A stretch of 64,000 bases of DNA, from contig CANRLR010000001.1 of assembly GCA_947631505.1 (NCBI GenBank), positions 124,001 through 188,000 of the forward strand, read 5' to 3'. The stretch comes from an uncultured Lachnospiraceae bacterium. Its GTDB lineage: Bacteria; Bacillota; Clostridia; Lachnospirales; Lachnospiraceae. Below the pieces are notes generated by a model. The model did not search any database, was not told the origin of the DNA, and saw nothing but the letters and a program-made list of their open reading frames with translations. Below are positions 36,170-44,566 of the stretch, in pieces; positions within the stretch are counted from its first letter, which is position 1; the number at the start of each line of letters is the position of its first letter. Made by a program: the position numbers and the translations under genes.

Positions 36170-36198
36170 AGTATAACTGATATTCCATTTGCTGTCAA
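36170..36198 (-). promoter_or_regulatory. Sigma-A promoter of the ylxM-ffh-rpsP-khpA-rimM-trmD operon
   Basis: TTGACA (36193-36198) and TATACT (36170-36175) with a 17-bp spacer. The start site (near 36163) falls within the 5' arm of the hairpin at 36138-36168. Confidence 0.85.
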
Positions 36199-36203
36199 GT
36201 ATT

Positions 36204-38291
36204 TTATTTGACATTCTCTTCTGAATCCTGCTCGTCTGTTGTTATATTCTGAAATTCTTTCGCCGGAACTTCCCGAATTTCATAAGTAACACCCAGTGCT
36301 TTTGGTCCTGCCAGATCATTGTATTTATTGATGATCCGCTCTGCCACCAAAACTCCGTTTTCCTTATTGGCATTCATTAATATTACAATTTGCTGCATCG
36401 GACTAAATTGTGTTGTCACATCTCCCCTTCGCAAAGAATGAATAATCGCTGTCTCCAGCAGCATCAAGGAATCCTCCAATTGTGCTTCGTTTTTATTTCC
36501 AACAATCTCCTCAACATGGAACATAATAATCTGAACGTGCTGCTTGCTGCGCTCCATATTTCTTGCGATAAATTGATAAATATAGGAAAAGCGTCCATAT
36601 TCTACGGCATATGCCCCCTGATGATATTTTCGCTCTGAAATCTTTCTCATCAGCTGCTGAAGGTCTAACTGTTTTTCTTCATGATTCAGTTTTGTTTCTG
36701 AATGAGTCATATTCTTGTACATATAATAGGAATCTTTTCCATTATTCTTCACATGATATAATGCTTTATCCGCATCCCGGTACAATGTATCACAATCAAC
36801 CTCTTCTGTCTCCGCATACTTTGTCATAATTCCAATCGAAACGGAACAGCAGTGATACCCTAATTTTTCTTTCATGTCCGAAAACATCTGAAGAATCGAT
36901 TCTGCACGTCTCTTAATTACAGGCTCCTTATCCAGTTCCGGGAAAAAGATAGCAAATTCATCCCCGCCGATACGGCAGACAAAATCATTCTCCCGAACAT
37001 TCTTCTTTAATATTCCGGCAAATTTCATCAGCAGTTCATCTCCTGCTGCATGACCGTAAGTATCATTGACTTCTTTAAAGTTATCTACATCCATCATAAA
37101 GAAAGTTCCTGATACCTGCGGCCTTAACAAATAATTATTTACTTTTTCTTCAAAATAACGGCGGTTCAAAAATCCTGTCAAAGAGTCCTTTTCCAATTCA
37201 CTCTGGATTTCTTTCGCATTTTCAGAAAATACCTGATGGAGAAGAGCACCGGCTTCCTCTGCATTATTTCCTGCCCTTAATTCCCGCTCTACCATTTTCT
37301 CATCAATTGTAAATCCTTCTTCGAGCATCTGCATGAACACATCTACAATATTCGGATCAAATTGTGTACCGCGGTTCAATATCAATTCATTCTTAATATT
37401 TTCCTGAGATAATCTGCGCCGGAATGAACGGTCTGAACTCATGGCCTCATAAGCATCTGCCACCGCAATAATACGTGCCGCCAGCGGGATTTTTTCCCCG
37501 GCAAGTCCAAAATACCCCTTTCCGTCATAATGTTCATGATGATAATACACACCATTTGCCACTCCCGGTATAAATGTTGTATTTCGGACAATTTCCGCAC
37601 CGATCGAAGTATGCTGCTTTACTGCTTCGTACTCTTCCTCAGTAAGGGATCCTGCTTTGTTCAAAATGGAATCTTCCACCGCAATTTTTCCGATATCATG
37701 AAGAAGTGCCGTATAATACAGATCTTCAATTTCTGTATCGCTCCAATTCAGTCTTTTCGCTATTGCCTTGGCACAAATTGCTACGCCAATCGAATGTCCT
37801 TTCGCATAACGGTCCTTTGCATCGACCATCTGTGCTGTTGTCATCATCGACTGTAAAGACATATTACTGATTTGCTGCTTTTGCCTTTCTATTGTGCCTT
37901 CCAATTTACGCCGCAGCGAACTCAGTTCCATAATATGACTCACTCTGGTTTTTAAAATATCCGGAGCAAACGGCATGATAATAAAATCCATAGCACCTGC
38001 CTGCAATCCCCTTAACTCACTCTCATTATCTTTGTCATCCATCATAAGAACAACAGGGATATCCTCTGTATCAATATCTTTTCGCAGCTCCTCCATCACT
38101 TCAAAACCATCCATGCCAGACATATTGACATTTAGAATAATAAGCTCCGGCTGTTCCGCTTTGGCAGCATCTAATGCCTCTAATCCACTCTGAGCAAAAC
38201 TAATATAGTATGTATCTCCTAATATGCTTTCCATATACCGGAGTGTTGCTCTCGTTGAATCTACGACTAAAATTAATGGTTTTGCCCTCAT
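36204..38291 (-). CDS. Pseudo-receiver/HD-GYP/GGDEF c-di-GMP protein
   Basis: 695 aa from the ATG at 38291; an ATG two codons upstream is too near the ribosome site. Residues 1-125 are a receiver fold in which the phosphoacceptor is Asn54 (LIILNVNMSG), the Thr/Ser is Met and the Lys is Met (DFIIMPF). Residues about 145-330 are HD-GYP (LLHDIGK, HHEHYDGKGYF, with Phe in place of the motif Pro). Residues about 370-540 are GGDEF with RIGGDEF intact and an RxxD inhibition site five residues before it. A C-terminal region (about 545-690) looks like a decayed second GGDEF (RRGDVTTQFSPMQQIVIL). It may both make and break c-di-GMP. Confidence 0.92.
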   Translation of the reverse strand: MRAKPLILVVDSTRATLRYMESILGDTYYISFAQSGLEALDAAKAEQPELIILNVNMSGMDGFEVMEELRKDIDTEDIPVVLMMDDKDNESELRGLQAGAMDFIIMPFAPDILKTRVSHIMELSSLRRKLEGTIERQKQQISNMSLQSMMTTAQMVDAKDRYAKGHSIGVAICAKAIAKRLNWSDTEIEDLYYTALLHDIGKIAVEDSILNKAGSLTEEEYEAVKQHTSIGAEIVRNTTFIPGVANGVYYHHEHYDGKGYFGLAGEKIPLAARIIAVADAYEAMSSDRSFRRRLSQENIKNELILNRGTQFDPNIVDVFMQMLEEGFTIDEKMVERELRAGNNAEEAGALLHQVFSENAKEIQSELEKDSLTGFLNRRYFEEKVNNYLLRPQVSGTFFMMDVDNFKEVNDTYGHAAGDELLMKFAGILKKNVRENDFVCRIGGDEFAIFFPELDKEPVIKRRAESILQMFSDMKEKLGYHCCSVSIGIMTKYAETEEVDCDTLYRDADKALYHVKNNGKDSYYMYKNMTHSETKLNHEEKQLDLQQLMRKISERKYHQGAYAVEYGRFSYIYQFIARNMERSKQHVQIIMFHVEEIVGNKNEAQLEDSLMLLETAIIHSLRRGDVTTQFSPMQQIVILMNANKENGVLVAERIINKYNDLAGPKALGVTYEIREVPAKEFQNITTDEQDSEENVK

Positions 38292-38401
38292 ACACATTAC
38301 CTCTTCTTATTCTTTCAATAAATGTTCCAATGTTCCCCGAAAATGTATCTGTTCACACAAGTTATTGTATAATTGTATATCATTTTGCTTGTCATTGTGT
38401 C

Positions 38402-39460
38402 TTATCTTTTTTTCTTTACTCCCCGAATCAAAAGATTTTTTGGTGTATGTTCTAAATCTATAAATTCTAGTATCTGTACCTCATAACCTTCCTGCTCCAA
38501 AAGATTCGCACGCAATCCATCTGTCATAAGAGCAGATATCCTCTCTTTTAATATACCGTATTTTAATACAGGTTGCAAGAGATTACTTGAAATCTGCTGA
38601 TTCATTTCGTGCTGACAGCAGGGAACTGATAAAATTACTTTTGCTCCCCAGCGCACTGCCTTGTCCAGCGCATAGTCCGTCGCTGTATCACATGCATGCA
38701 GCGTCATGACCATATCCACTTTCTCAACCCCTTCATAGGAGCTGATATCTCCCTGAAGAAAGACCAGATCCTGATAACCAAATTGTTCTGCCAGTTTATT
38801 ACAGTGCTCAATAACATCCTTTTTCAAATCCAGACCTATCATTTTCACATCATAATCGTGTATTATTTTCAAAAAATAATACACCGCAAAAGTCAGATAG
38901 GATTTTCCACAGCCAAAGTCTATAATTGTTAATTGCCGATTTTTCGGCAGCTCCGGCAGCACATCCTGAATAAACTCCAAAAAGCGGTTGATCTGACGAA
39001 ACTTTTTATATTTCTTGTCTACTATTTTCCCCTCTTTTGTCTGCACTCCAAGTTCTATAAGAAAGGGAATGGGTTCTCCCGGCTGTAAAATAGATTCTTT
39101 TTTCCGGTTATGGGATAATTCGATTTTTACTCCGGCAGGATTTATCTTTTCTTTTACCGTTACTTTTCCCTTTTTACTTACAAGGACTTGAATCCATTTT
39201 TTGTCGTGCCAGATTTCCATTTGTTTATAGGTTTCCTTCAAATACTCTGACACCTGCCGCTCTGCAGATTTTGTGTCATAATTGCTATGAAACACCTGAT
39301 TATTCCGGCAAAACGAAAATTGGAACATGATCTGGCCCTTTTCTTCAAAGGGACGTATCTCAATTTTTTTCACATCCGCCGCTTTTCTTGGATTACTAAT
39401 AATAATACGTATCAATTTGCAATCCAAAACTCCGGCTAAAATGTCGTTTATCTGTTCCAT
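38402..39460 (-). CDS. Class I SAM-dependent methyltransferase
   Basis: 352 aa from the ATG at 39460, after GGAGGATGCG; the longer frame begins across a hairpin and repeat R1 copy B. The SAM motif is IIDFGCGKSYLTF, followed by MIGLDLKKD, GDIS and VMTLHACDTATDYAL. CCQHEMNQQ is a conserved segment of this methyltransferase group (GSTCD/Methyltransf_32 type, from memory). The N-terminal 150 residues are not recognised. Substrate unknown; a nucleic acid is possible. It precedes the GGDEF gene on the same strand with 110 bp between. Confidence 0.85.
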   Translation of the reverse strand: MEQINDILAGVLDCKLIRIIISNPRKAADVKKIEIRPFEEKGQIMFQFSFCRNNQVFHSNYDTKSAERQVSEYLKETYKQMEIWHDKKWIQVLVSKKGKVTVKEKINPAGVKIELSHNRKKESILQPGEPIPFLIELGVQTKEGKIVDKKYKKFRQINRFLEFIQDVLPELPKNRQLTIIDFGCGKSYLTFAVYYFLKIIHDYDVKMIGLDLKKDVIEHCNKLAEQFGYQDLVFLQGDISSYEGVEKVDMVMTLHACDTATDYALDKAVRWGAKVILSVPCCQHEMNQQISSNLLQPVLKYGILKERISALMTDGLRANLLEQEGYEVQILEFIDLEHTPKNLLIRGVKKKR

Positions 39461-39491
39461 CGCATCCTCCGCGTCACATTTTCCTATTAGA

Positions 39492-39524
39492 TAAAGAAAA
39501 GGGCAGTCAAAAATCTGCCCCTTT
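39492..39524 (-). terminator. Terminator after the decarboxylase operon
   Basis: GGGCAG pairs with CTGCCC, extended by AAA/TTT with a one-base bulge; on the minus strand TTTTCTTT follows. It lies between repeat R1 copy B and the methyltransferase start. Confidence 0.65.
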
Positions 39525-39541
39525 CCCGATGTCAACATAAA

Positions 39542-39619
39542 ATGATGTTGGGGTCAATAAGGTCAAACATTGCTTTCGTGCAAGCACGTGCAATGTTGAC
39601 CTTTTGACCCTGACATCAT
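39542..39619. repeat. Dispersed palindromic repeat R1, copy B
   Basis: 78 bp forming an almost complete palindrome: ATGATGTTGGGGTCA at one end mirrors TGACCCTGACATCAT at the other. The centre GCTTTCGTGCAAGCACGTGC is shared exactly with copy A. It lies 17 bp after the oadA stop. Confidence 0.82.
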
Positions 39620-39635
39620 AAAATCAGAATATTTA

Positions 39636-41048
39636 CTAGCAAGGATATACCTGATTTTCCTTATCTGCCAAAGTAGAATCTACTTTAGTTCTCTGTGCTT
39701 CACGATATTTAAAGAAATCCGTTGCCACCTGTGGGAACAAGGCATAGGACAATACATCCTCATCCTGTTCTTTCCACTGCGACATTTCTGCTTCCAATTT
39801 TTCCAACTGTGGTTCAATCAGGTCAGCAGGACGGCAGGTAATCGGCTCAATATCTCCGATACACTTTTTCTGCACTTCCGGATCAAATGGTTTTACCGTC
39901 TGCCCAAACTCACCCGAAAGCAGCTTTTTGGATTCCTTAGTCACCATTTTATATCGTTCACCAGATACCACATTCAGTACCGCCTGAGTACCAACGATCT
40001 GTGACGACGGGGTAACCAATGGCGGCTCACCGAAATCTTTACGAACACGCGGCACTTCTTCCAGCACTTCCTCATACTTATCTTCCTGTCCCATTTCCTT
40101 TAACTGGGATACAAGATTTGAAAGCATACCGCCCGGCACCTGATACATTAACGTCTTAATATTTACGCCAAGAACTTTTGTATTCATCAGACCGCTCTCC
40201 AATGCCTCTTCTCTCATCGGGCGGAAATATTCAGCAATTTCAGCAAGAAGATTCTGATCCAGACCGGTATCATATGGCGTTCCACGGAATGTTTCCACCA
40301 TTACTTCTGTAGCCGGCTGGCTGGTTCCCAGAGCAAACGGACTCATGGCAGTATCAATAATATCACATCCTGCCTCTACTGCTTTTAAATATGTCATGGA
40401 AGCCACACCGGAAGTATAGTGGGTATGGAGGTCAATTGGAATACTTACCGAATCTTTCAATGTCGATACAAGTTCCGTAGCCTCATATGGTGTAAGCAGA
40501 CCGGCCATATCCTTAATACACAGAGACTTTGCCCCCATGTCTTCGATCTTCTTTGCAATATCTTTCCAATAATTCATGGTGTAAGCGTCACCAAGTGTAT
40601 AAGAAAGAGCAATCTGTGCATGTCCGTTTTCTTTATTGGCTGCTTTCACAGCTGTTTCCAAATTACGAATATCATTCAAGCAATCGAAAATACGAATAAT
40701 ATCAATACCGTTCGCAATGGATTTCTGAACAAAATATTCTACCACATCATCTGCATAGTGATTATAGCCCAAAATATTCTGTCCACGGAACAGCATCTGC
40801 AATTTTGTATTTTTAAATCCCTCTCTCAGCTTGCGAAGCCGCTCCCATGGATCTTCTTTCAGGAAACGAAGAGACGCATCAAACGTAGCTCCTCCCCAGC
40901 ACTCAACTGCGTGATAGCCGACTTTATCCATCTTATCAATAATCGGCAGCATCTGCTCCGTAGTCATACGGGTTGCAATTAAAGACTGATGAGCATCACG
41001 TAAAATTGTTTCCGTTATTTTAATCGGTTTTTTCTGAATTTCAGCCAT
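39636..41048 (-). CDS. oadA: OadA/5S-type carboxyltransferase subunit
   Basis: 470 aa. The conserved TIM-barrel segment TETILRDAHQSLIATRMTTEQML, GATFDASLRFLKEDPWERL and the carboxylated-Lys region LCIKDMAGLLTP are intact, with DLHTHYTSG and ALGTSQPATE for metal binding. It moves CO2 between biotin and oxaloacetate/pyruvate. The C-terminal biotin domain of classic OadA is absent; biotin is on a separate protein. It is the last gene of the operon. Confidence 0.94.
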   Translation of the reverse strand: MAEIQKKPIKITETILRDAHQSLIATRMTTEQMLPIIDKMDKVGYHAVECWGGATFDASLRFLKEDPWERLRKLREGFKNTKLQMLFRGQNILGYNHYADDVVEYFVQKSIANGIDIIRIFDCLNDIRNLETAVKAANKENGHAQIALSYTLGDAYTMNYWKDIAKKIEDMGAKSLCIKDMAGLLTPYEATELVSTLKDSVSIPIDLHTHYTSGVASMTYLKAVEAGCDIIDTAMSPFALGTSQPATEVMVETFRGTPYDTGLDQNLLAEIAEYFRPMREEALESGLMNTKVLGVNIKTLMYQVPGGMLSNLVSQLKEMGQEDKYEEVLEEVPRVRKDFGEPPLVTPSSQIVGTQAVLNVVSGERYKMVTKESKKLLSGEFGQTVKPFDPEVQKKCIGDIEPITCRPADLIEPQLEKLEAEMSQWKEQDEDVLSYALFPQVATDFFKYREAQRTKVDSTLADKENQVYPC

Positions 41049-41060
41049 TTATCTATCCTC

Positions 41061-42179
41061 CTATACTCCAAATATTGCCATAAATACACCAGCCGCTACA
41101 GCTGTTCCAATAACTCCTGCTACATTCGGTCCCATCGCATGCATAAGCAGGAAATTGGTCGGATCCGCCTCCGAACCAACTTTCTGTGATACTCGTGCTG
41201 CCATAGGCACAGCCGATACACCAGCTGAACCAATCAGAGGATTTACTTTTCCCTTTGTAAGGAAACACATGAGTTTTCCGAAAAGGACACCGGCTGCTGT
41301 ACCGATTGCAAAAGCAACCAGTCCAAGTACTACAATTTTCAAAGTAGTAGGCACTAAGAAATTTGCTCCACTTGTCTTTGCACCTACCGATGTACCAAGC
41401 AAAATAACAACGATATACATCATCGCATTGGATGCTGTCTCTGCAAGCTGTTTTACTACTCCTGACTCTTTGAACAAGTTACCAAGCATCAGCATACCAA
41501 CTAACGGTGCTGTACTCGGAAGAAGCAGACAAACAACGGTCGTAACAACGATCGGGAATAAAATGCGCTCCAATTTCGATACCGGACGAAGCTGTTCCAT
41601 TTTAATTTCCCGCTCTTTCTTTGTTGTCAGAAGTTTCATAATCGGTGGCTGAATAATCGGAACCAGTGACATATAGGAATATGCTGCCACCGCAATCGGT
41701 CCCATCAGTTCTGTCTGTCCCAATTTCCCCGCAAGGAAAATAGAAGTCGGTCCATCTGCTCCTCCAATAATGGATATGGCTGCTGCTTCTGCACCATTGA
41801 AGCCCATTACAATCGCTAGCAGATATGCTGCAAAAATACCAAACTGCGCCGCAGCTCCCAGCAGGAAGCTTTTGGGGTTGGCAATCAGCGGCCCAAAGTC
41901 TGTCATTGCACCAACTCCGAGGAAAATCAGAGACGGTAAAATACTCCATTCATCCAGTTTAAAGAAATATTCAAGTAATCCGCCCTCTTCCATAATTTGC
42001 GGATAGATATTTACCAAAAGCATTCCCATGGCAATCGGGACAAGCAAAAGCGGCTCATAACCCTTTTTAATTGCCAAGTATAAAAATACAAAGGCAACAA
42101 AAATCATGACATAACTTCGCCAATCCATCGTACCGTTAAAAAATGCTGTCTGGTCAATAAGATTTTGTAAAACTTCCAT
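41061..42179 (-). CDS. oadB: Sodium-pumping decarboxylase beta subunit
   Basis: 372 aa, about nine to eleven hydrophobic segments. The family motifs [15 protein letters not shown] and [12 protein letters not shown] are intact, and [47 protein letters not shown] is the C-terminal signature. It releases CO2 from carboxybiotin and exports sodium ions. It works with all other genes of the operon and lies between the biotin carrier and oadA. Confidence 0.96.
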   Translation of the reverse strand: MEVLQNLIDQTAFFNGTMDWRSYVMIFVAFVFLYLAIKKGYEPLLLVPIAMGMLLVNIYPQIMEEGGLLEYFFKLDEWSILPSLIFLGVGAMTDFGPLIANPKSFLLGAAAQFGIFAAYLLAIVMGFNGAEAAAISIIGGADGPTSIFLAGKLGQTELMGPIAVAAYSYMSLVPIIQPPIMKLLTTKKEREIKMEQLRPVSKLERILFPIVVTTVVCLLLPSTAPLVGMLMLGNLFKESGVVKQLAETASNAMMYIVVILLGTSVGAKTSGANFLVPTTLKIVVLGLVAFAIGTAAGVLFGKLMCFLTKGKVNPLIGSAGVSAVPMAARVSQKVGSEADPTNFLLMHAMGPNVAGVIGTAVAAGVFMAIFGV

Positions 42180-42210
42180 CTTAATTACCTCCGGTCATTT
42201 TTTATGATTG

Positions 42211-42594
42211 TTATTCATCCATTGTAGCCAATACATCACCGGATTCAACCATATCACCGGAGTCTACATTAATGCTGGCAACTGTTCCATCCTGTGGAGC
42301 AACCACCTCATTTTCCATCTTCATTGCCTCAAGAAGAAGAAGAACCTCTCCTTTCTTTACTGCCTGTCCCGGATCTGCCTTTACAGCCAGAATTTTACCA
42401 GGCATTGGTGCTGTCACCTCAATCGAACCCGCATTTCCTGACGGTGCCGCCTTTGGGGCCGGTGCTGCCGGTGCCGGTTTCGGGGCCACCGGTGCAGCAG
42501 GTGCTGCAGAAGGCGCACTTAAAGCAGCTCCTGTTTTTTCTTCTACTGTTACATCATATACGCTACCATTAACTGTAATTGTATAACTTTTCAT
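42211..42594 (-). CDS. Biotin carrier protein of the decarboxylase
   Basis: 127 aa. An N-terminal segment (about 1-25) and a Pro/Ala hinge (about 28-52) are followed by a biotinyl domain with EAMKMEN, the biotin lysine motif. It carries CO2 between the carboxyltransferases and OadB. The long Ala/Pro linker allows movement. Similar to the MmdC or 1.3S transcarboxylase subunit. Confidence 0.95.
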   Translation of the reverse strand: MKSYTITVNGSVYDVTVEEKTGAALSAPSAAPAAPVAPKPAPAAPAPKAAPSGNAGSIEVTAPMPGKILAVKADPGQAVKKGEVLLLLEAMKMENEVVAPQDGTVASINVDSGDMVESGDVLATMDE

Positions 42595-42611
42595 GAGTTA
42601 TATCCTCCTTC

Positions 42612-42998
42612 TTATAATGAAAATGTACGTTTTTTAATCGAACGAATCATAAATCCATCCGTCGGCACAGGCATGCCGGTCTCTTCTTCCATCTGTGCGG
42701 CAATTGCTGCAGCAATAACGGCTGCTATCTGGGCATTCTCCGACCGGCTCTCCTCATTGACAGGAGAAACCTCTTTCTGTTCGGATGGAACTTCGTTTAC
42801 CGTTTTTTCCGGAATTTTCACCGAAGTATCGGATTTCTTTCTATTATCACGATAGAGCAGTGTCGGAATAAATCCAAGGAGATAAATGATAAAGGAAATC
42901 AATATCAGTACCAGAAATACAGTTCCCATTCCAAGCCCGGTATTCACAAGTGCCTCTGGAATAGTAGTATTCACATCAACTGTTGCATTCAAAACCAT
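42612..42998 (-). CDS. OadG-family membrane subunit
   Basis: 128 aa. One hydrophobic helix at about 25-47 (GTVFLVLILISFIIYLLGF) is followed by a charged tail (KKSDTSVKIPEKTVNEVPSEQKEV). A cytoplasmic segment near the C-terminus (AAVIAAAIAAQMEEETG) is typical of OadG/MmdD subunits, which hold the complex together and may bind zinc. It starts five bases after the mmdA stop. Confidence 0.88.
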   Translation of the reverse strand: MVLNATVDVNTTIPEALVNTGLGMGTVFLVLILISFIIYLLGFIPTLLYRDNRKKSDTSVKIPEKTVNEVPSEQKEVSPVNEESRSENAQIAAVIAAAIAAQMEEETGMPVPTDGFMIRSIKKRTFSL

Positions 42999-43002
42999 TC
43001 TA

Positions 43003-44379
43003 TCACCTCATTCCAAACATCTGCATTGCATAAATTAAATGCTTGCGTACAGATTCGCCCTCGATTACATTATCCACATAACCTCTTCTTGCAGCACCTT
43101 CTGCACCCGCCTGAAGTTTATCAAATTCTTTTGCTTTGGCATCCAGTGCAGACTTTGTATCTGCCTCTTTTTTAATCTCATCTTCACACATAATCTGTGC
43201 CGCTGCTTTCGCATCCATCACACCTACATTGGCACTATCCAGAGCGAGGACGAGGTCAGCACCAATATGTTTGGAATTCATCGCCACGTAAGCACTTCCA
43301 TATGCTTTTCCGGTAATCACATTTACCTTTGGAACCCCTGCACTGGCAAAGGCATACGTCATATCTGCCACTGCCTGTGAAATCGTCTTTTCCTCTTCCA
43401 TTGTCGCTGCATATCCGGTCACATTTGTCAATGTAATAATCGGAAGTCCGAACGAGTCACAGAAATAGATAAACTGCTCTGCCTTCTTGCAGCCATCCGT
43501 TGACAGTACAGCTTCTTCTGTATTGGCAATTGCCCCTACTGTCATGCCATCCAAAGTCATAAGTCCGGTTACCATTTCCTTACCATAAGCTGCCTTTAAC
43601 TCGATAAATTTTTCACTATCGGCAATTTTTGTGAGTGCGGCAGCAGCATCTCTGGCATATCCGTCAAATCCAGCAAGAATGCGATTCTTATCATCTGTAC
43701 TCTCCATACCGGCTGTTACCCCTGCATTTGCCGGAAGAATCGTTATTAATTCACGAATTTCAGCCAATACATCTGCCTCAGAATCACAAACAACATCAAC
43801 ATTTCCTGCCGCCGCCTGATACTCTGCCGCTGCTGTATCACATTTCTCCACGCGGTTTCCCGCAATTGCATTCGGAGAATTTACAAATAACTTTCCATTC
43901 TGAGCATCCATAATTGTGATATCACTCAATTTAGAAGAAATTGCAACTCCACCACCACAGGAACCCAGAACAGCACTAATCTGAGGAATTACACCCGATG
44001 CCTTTACCTTAGCCATATAAATATCACCAAAACCAGCCAGAGCATCCAGTGCCTCCTGAACACGGATTCCCGCACAGTCAATCAGCCCAATTATCGGTGC
44101 ACCTGCTTTTATTGCCATCTCATAAAGGTTCGCAATCTTTTTCGCATTCATTTCGCCGATTGCACCATTCATCGCTGATACATCCTGACTGTAGACATAT
44201 ACTAAATTATCCTCTACGACACCATAACCGGTAATTACGCCATCGGCCGGTACTGCTTTTTCCTGCATATTAAAATCGGTATTCCGCTTGGTAATTAACC
44301 CGCCGATTTCAACAAAACTGTTTGCATCAACAAGGTTATCAATGCGTTCTCTTGCTGACATGATAGCTGTGTTACTCAT
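43003..44379 (-). CDS. mmdA: Carboxyltransferase (MmdA/12S-like)
   Basis: 458 aa, about 50 shorter than typical MmdA because the N-terminal helical arm is missing. Carboxyltransferase-fold motifs: TARERID-like SARERIDNL, SQDVSAMNGAIGEMNAKKI, DCAGIRVQEAL, GSCGGGVAISSKLSD, TNVTGYAATMEEEKTI and GKAYGSAYVAMNSKHIGADLV. It probably transfers CO2 from methylmalonyl-CoA (or a similar CoA ester) to biotin. First gene of the operon mmdA-oadG-biotin carrier-oadB-oadA, with its own promoter and GGAGGG site. Confidence 0.93.
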   Translation of the reverse strand: MSNTAIMSARERIDNLVDANSFVEIGGLITKRNTDFNMQEKAVPADGVITGYGVVEDNLVYVYSQDVSAMNGAIGEMNAKKIANLYEMAIKAGAPIIGLIDCAGIRVQEALDALAGFGDIYMAKVKASGVIPQISAVLGSCGGGVAISSKLSDITIMDAQNGKLFVNSPNAIAGNRVEKCDTAAAEYQAAAGNVDVVCDSEADVLAEIRELITILPANAGVTAGMESTDDKNRILAGFDGYARDAAAALTKIADSEKFIELKAAYGKEMVTGLMTLDGMTVGAIANTEEAVLSTDGCKKAEQFIYFCDSFGLPIITLTNVTGYAATMEEEKTISQAVADMTYAFASAGVPKVNVITGKAYGSAYVAMNSKHIGADLVLALDSANVGVMDAKAAAQIMCEDEIKKEADTKSALDAKAKEFDKLQAGAEGAARRGYVDNVIEGESVRKHLIYAMQMFGMR

Positions 44380-44439
44380 TTGCAGCCCTCCACTTTCTTT
44401 AATTTATTTTATGTAAAACTCAAATTTTATCCGATTATA

Positions 44440-44468
44440 ATTGTAACGCTTTTAATCGAGATTAGCAA
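44440..44468 (-). promoter_or_regulatory. Promoter of the decarboxylase operon
   Basis: TTGCTA (44463-44468) and TACAAT (44440-44445) with a 17-bp spacer on the minus strand, about 60 bp before the mmdA ATG. An overlapping TATAAT lies next to it with poorer -35 match. The rest of the 187-bp divergent gap to dacF shows no other clear element. Confidence 0.65.
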
Positions 44469-44566
44469 CCATTATTTTGGAAAATTTTATTTAAATTTAC
44501 CAATAATCTTCATAGAAAAAAAGATTCTTTCATATATTGTGATGAGAATAATACCAGAGGCATTTT

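Noticed and set aside
36112-36198. N-terminal extension of YlxM
   Set aside because: It would translate through a terminator hairpin and promoter; the GTG at 36111 fits the family length.
39636-44379. Pyruvate carboxylase or acetyl-CoA carboxylase
   Set aside because: No biotin carboxylase (ATP-grasp) gene is present, and an OadB sodium pump is, so an ATP-independent decarboxylase or transcarboxylase is favoured.
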